Assembly (NCBI GenBank): GCA_035274465.1
Contig: DATEOF010000354.1
Location: 40,026 to 104,025, forward strand
Source: JADGRF01 sp035274465
GTDB taxonomy: Bacteria > Myxococcota_A > Polyangia > Polyangiales > JAFGIB01
DNA: 64,000 nt
Direction: 5' to 3'
The notes beneath the pieces are model-generated. The model saw nothing but the letters and a program-made list of their open reading frames with translations. It was not told where the DNA came from and made no database searches. Shown piece by piece: positions 63,334 to 64,000 of this stretch. Made by a program: the position numbers and the translations under genes. The number at the start of each line of letters is the position of its first letter. Within the stretch, counting starts at the first letter, position 1.

Positions 63334-64000
63334 TCAGTCTGCGAACGCACCCCAGCCGCCACCAAACTGTGGCGGCTGCTCGGTGACTCCGCTGCAGCGC
63401 TCGTCGTGGCGCGAGAGCGCGATCGCCCGCGGCTCTTCCGGCCAAGCGAACTCCGGCCAGCCTTCCAGGTGTTCCGCCGGCCGCACCCGCAGCGCGCCGC
63501 TCGTGCCGTCCGGGTGCGTCGCGACCTCGACCTCGACCGAAGCCAGCGACGCTAGCTCGCGCAGTCGTGCCGACTCGCCGCCGTCCGCAGCCGTGAGCTG
63601 CGAGCTGCGCGTGAGGGCGCGGCCGCTCAGGCGCACCCGAATCGCCTGAAAGTTCGACCACGAAGGCTCCACGACCAACCCGTCGGGACCGGCCGTCGCC
63701 TGGAGGACAGCGGGTAGATCGAGATCGAGTGTCGCGTCCGCCGTGCGCGCGCGCACGATGACCGGCGCGGTGAGCGCCACGTCGTCTGGACCAGAACCGG
63801 ATGACGGCCGGGAGCAAACGGCGCCCTTGGCCTTCGCCACGCTGAGTTCCAATTGCGTGCCGCCTGCGCCGACGCGGGTTGGAATCGTCTGCGTGCCGAC
63901 GTCCTGCAGCTCGGCGAGCGCATCGTCGAGCGAGTAGCCTCCGACGCGTGTGTCCCACTCGATCTCGCGGCCTCCATCGGCGTCGCAAGGCCGCGAGCTG
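63334..64000 (-). CDS. Hypothetical protein, 5' end beyond window
   Basis: The frame is open from the window edge (first full codon at 63999) to a stop at 63334, giving about 221 residues of C-terminal sequence. It is Ser/Gly/Asp-rich with a few cysteines, and beta-rich ('AVLQATAGPDGLVVEPSWS', 'LRELASLASVEVEVATH'). The start, and any signal peptide, lie beyond 64000. No family recognised. Confidence 0.75.
   Translation of the reverse strand, partial: SSRPCDADGGREIEWDTRVGGYSLDDALAELQDVGTQTIPTRVGAGGTQLELSVAKAKGAVCSRPSSGSGPDDVALTAPVIVRARTADATLDLDLPAVLQATAGPDGLVVEPSWSNFQAIRVRLSGRALTRSSQLTAADGGESARLRELASLASVEVEVATHPDGTSGALRVRPAEHLEGWPEFAWPEEPRAIALSRHDERCSGVTEQPPQFGGGWGAFAD

Overview
This is 64 kb of uniformly GC-rich chromosomal DNA. 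Gene density is high and GC-skewed codon use gives long antisense shadow frames. I infer a myxobacterium-like member of Myxococcota (Polyangia-type), without a marker gene to prove it. The reasons are: a eukaryote-type GT3 glycogen synthase; many two-component proteins (REC-HDOD, REC-REC-GGDEF, multi-PAS hybrid kinases); a golvesin/MopE-like/PQQ-propeller lipoprotein; and many lipoproteins with long Gly/Ala/Pro/Ser linkers. No rRNA, tRNA, CRISPR array, phage or transposase was seen.

Layout. 1-12.1 kb, mostly minus strand: truncated DUF3089 lipoprotein, glycogen synthase, REC-HDOD regulator, GNAT enzyme (plus), IMPase-like protein, a tightly coupled sensor kinase / response regulator / hybrid kinase set behind a MetE-like gene, and glmS with a frameshift. 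12.5-19.3 kb: MarR regulator with a dyad over its own start, ClC channel, gamma-carbonic-anhydrase-like protein, TfoX-like and RibD-C-like genes, DUF423, and a prolyl-oligopeptidase lipoprotein. 19.7-33.6 kb: central metabolism and RNA turnover, with sucA, a REC-REC-GGDEF protein, korA-korB, two lipoproteins, a rhomboid-like membrane protein, RNase R and a sterol-desaturase-like protein. 33.7-38.3 kb: an overlapping ABC operon whose two permeases each carry an extracytoplasmic domain, the second a gluzincin-type peptidase and the first apparently its degenerate twin. 38.3-50.5 kb: secreted and lipid-anchored proteins, a Sco/LamG chimera, a stand-alone Clp-N protein and small unknowns. 50.6-58.0 kb: LLM flavin oxidoreductase, a hairpin-bounded element encoding a four-helix-bundle (23S-IVP-like) protein, a copper type II monooxygenase-like lipoprotein, a Tat-type haloacetate-dehalogenase-like lipoprotein and a hybrid kinase. 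58.0-64.0 kb: LysR regulator divergent from a sulfite reductase, its partner gene, a lipoprotein hydrolase and a truncated gene.

Two observations stand out. One is a 652-bp unit at 51914-52565: a four-helix-bundle gene in the loop of an inverted repeat whose outer 97 bp match at 96 positions. This resembles a free-standing 23S rRNA intervening sequence and may be an uncharacterised mobile or RNA-hairpin element. The other is the ABC permease pair with paired active/inactive peptidase domains. Two genes (glmS and the 47.8-kb lipoprotein) each carry exactly one extra base; in glmS the extra base falls within a 17-nt palindrome. These may be sequencing errors or real lesions.
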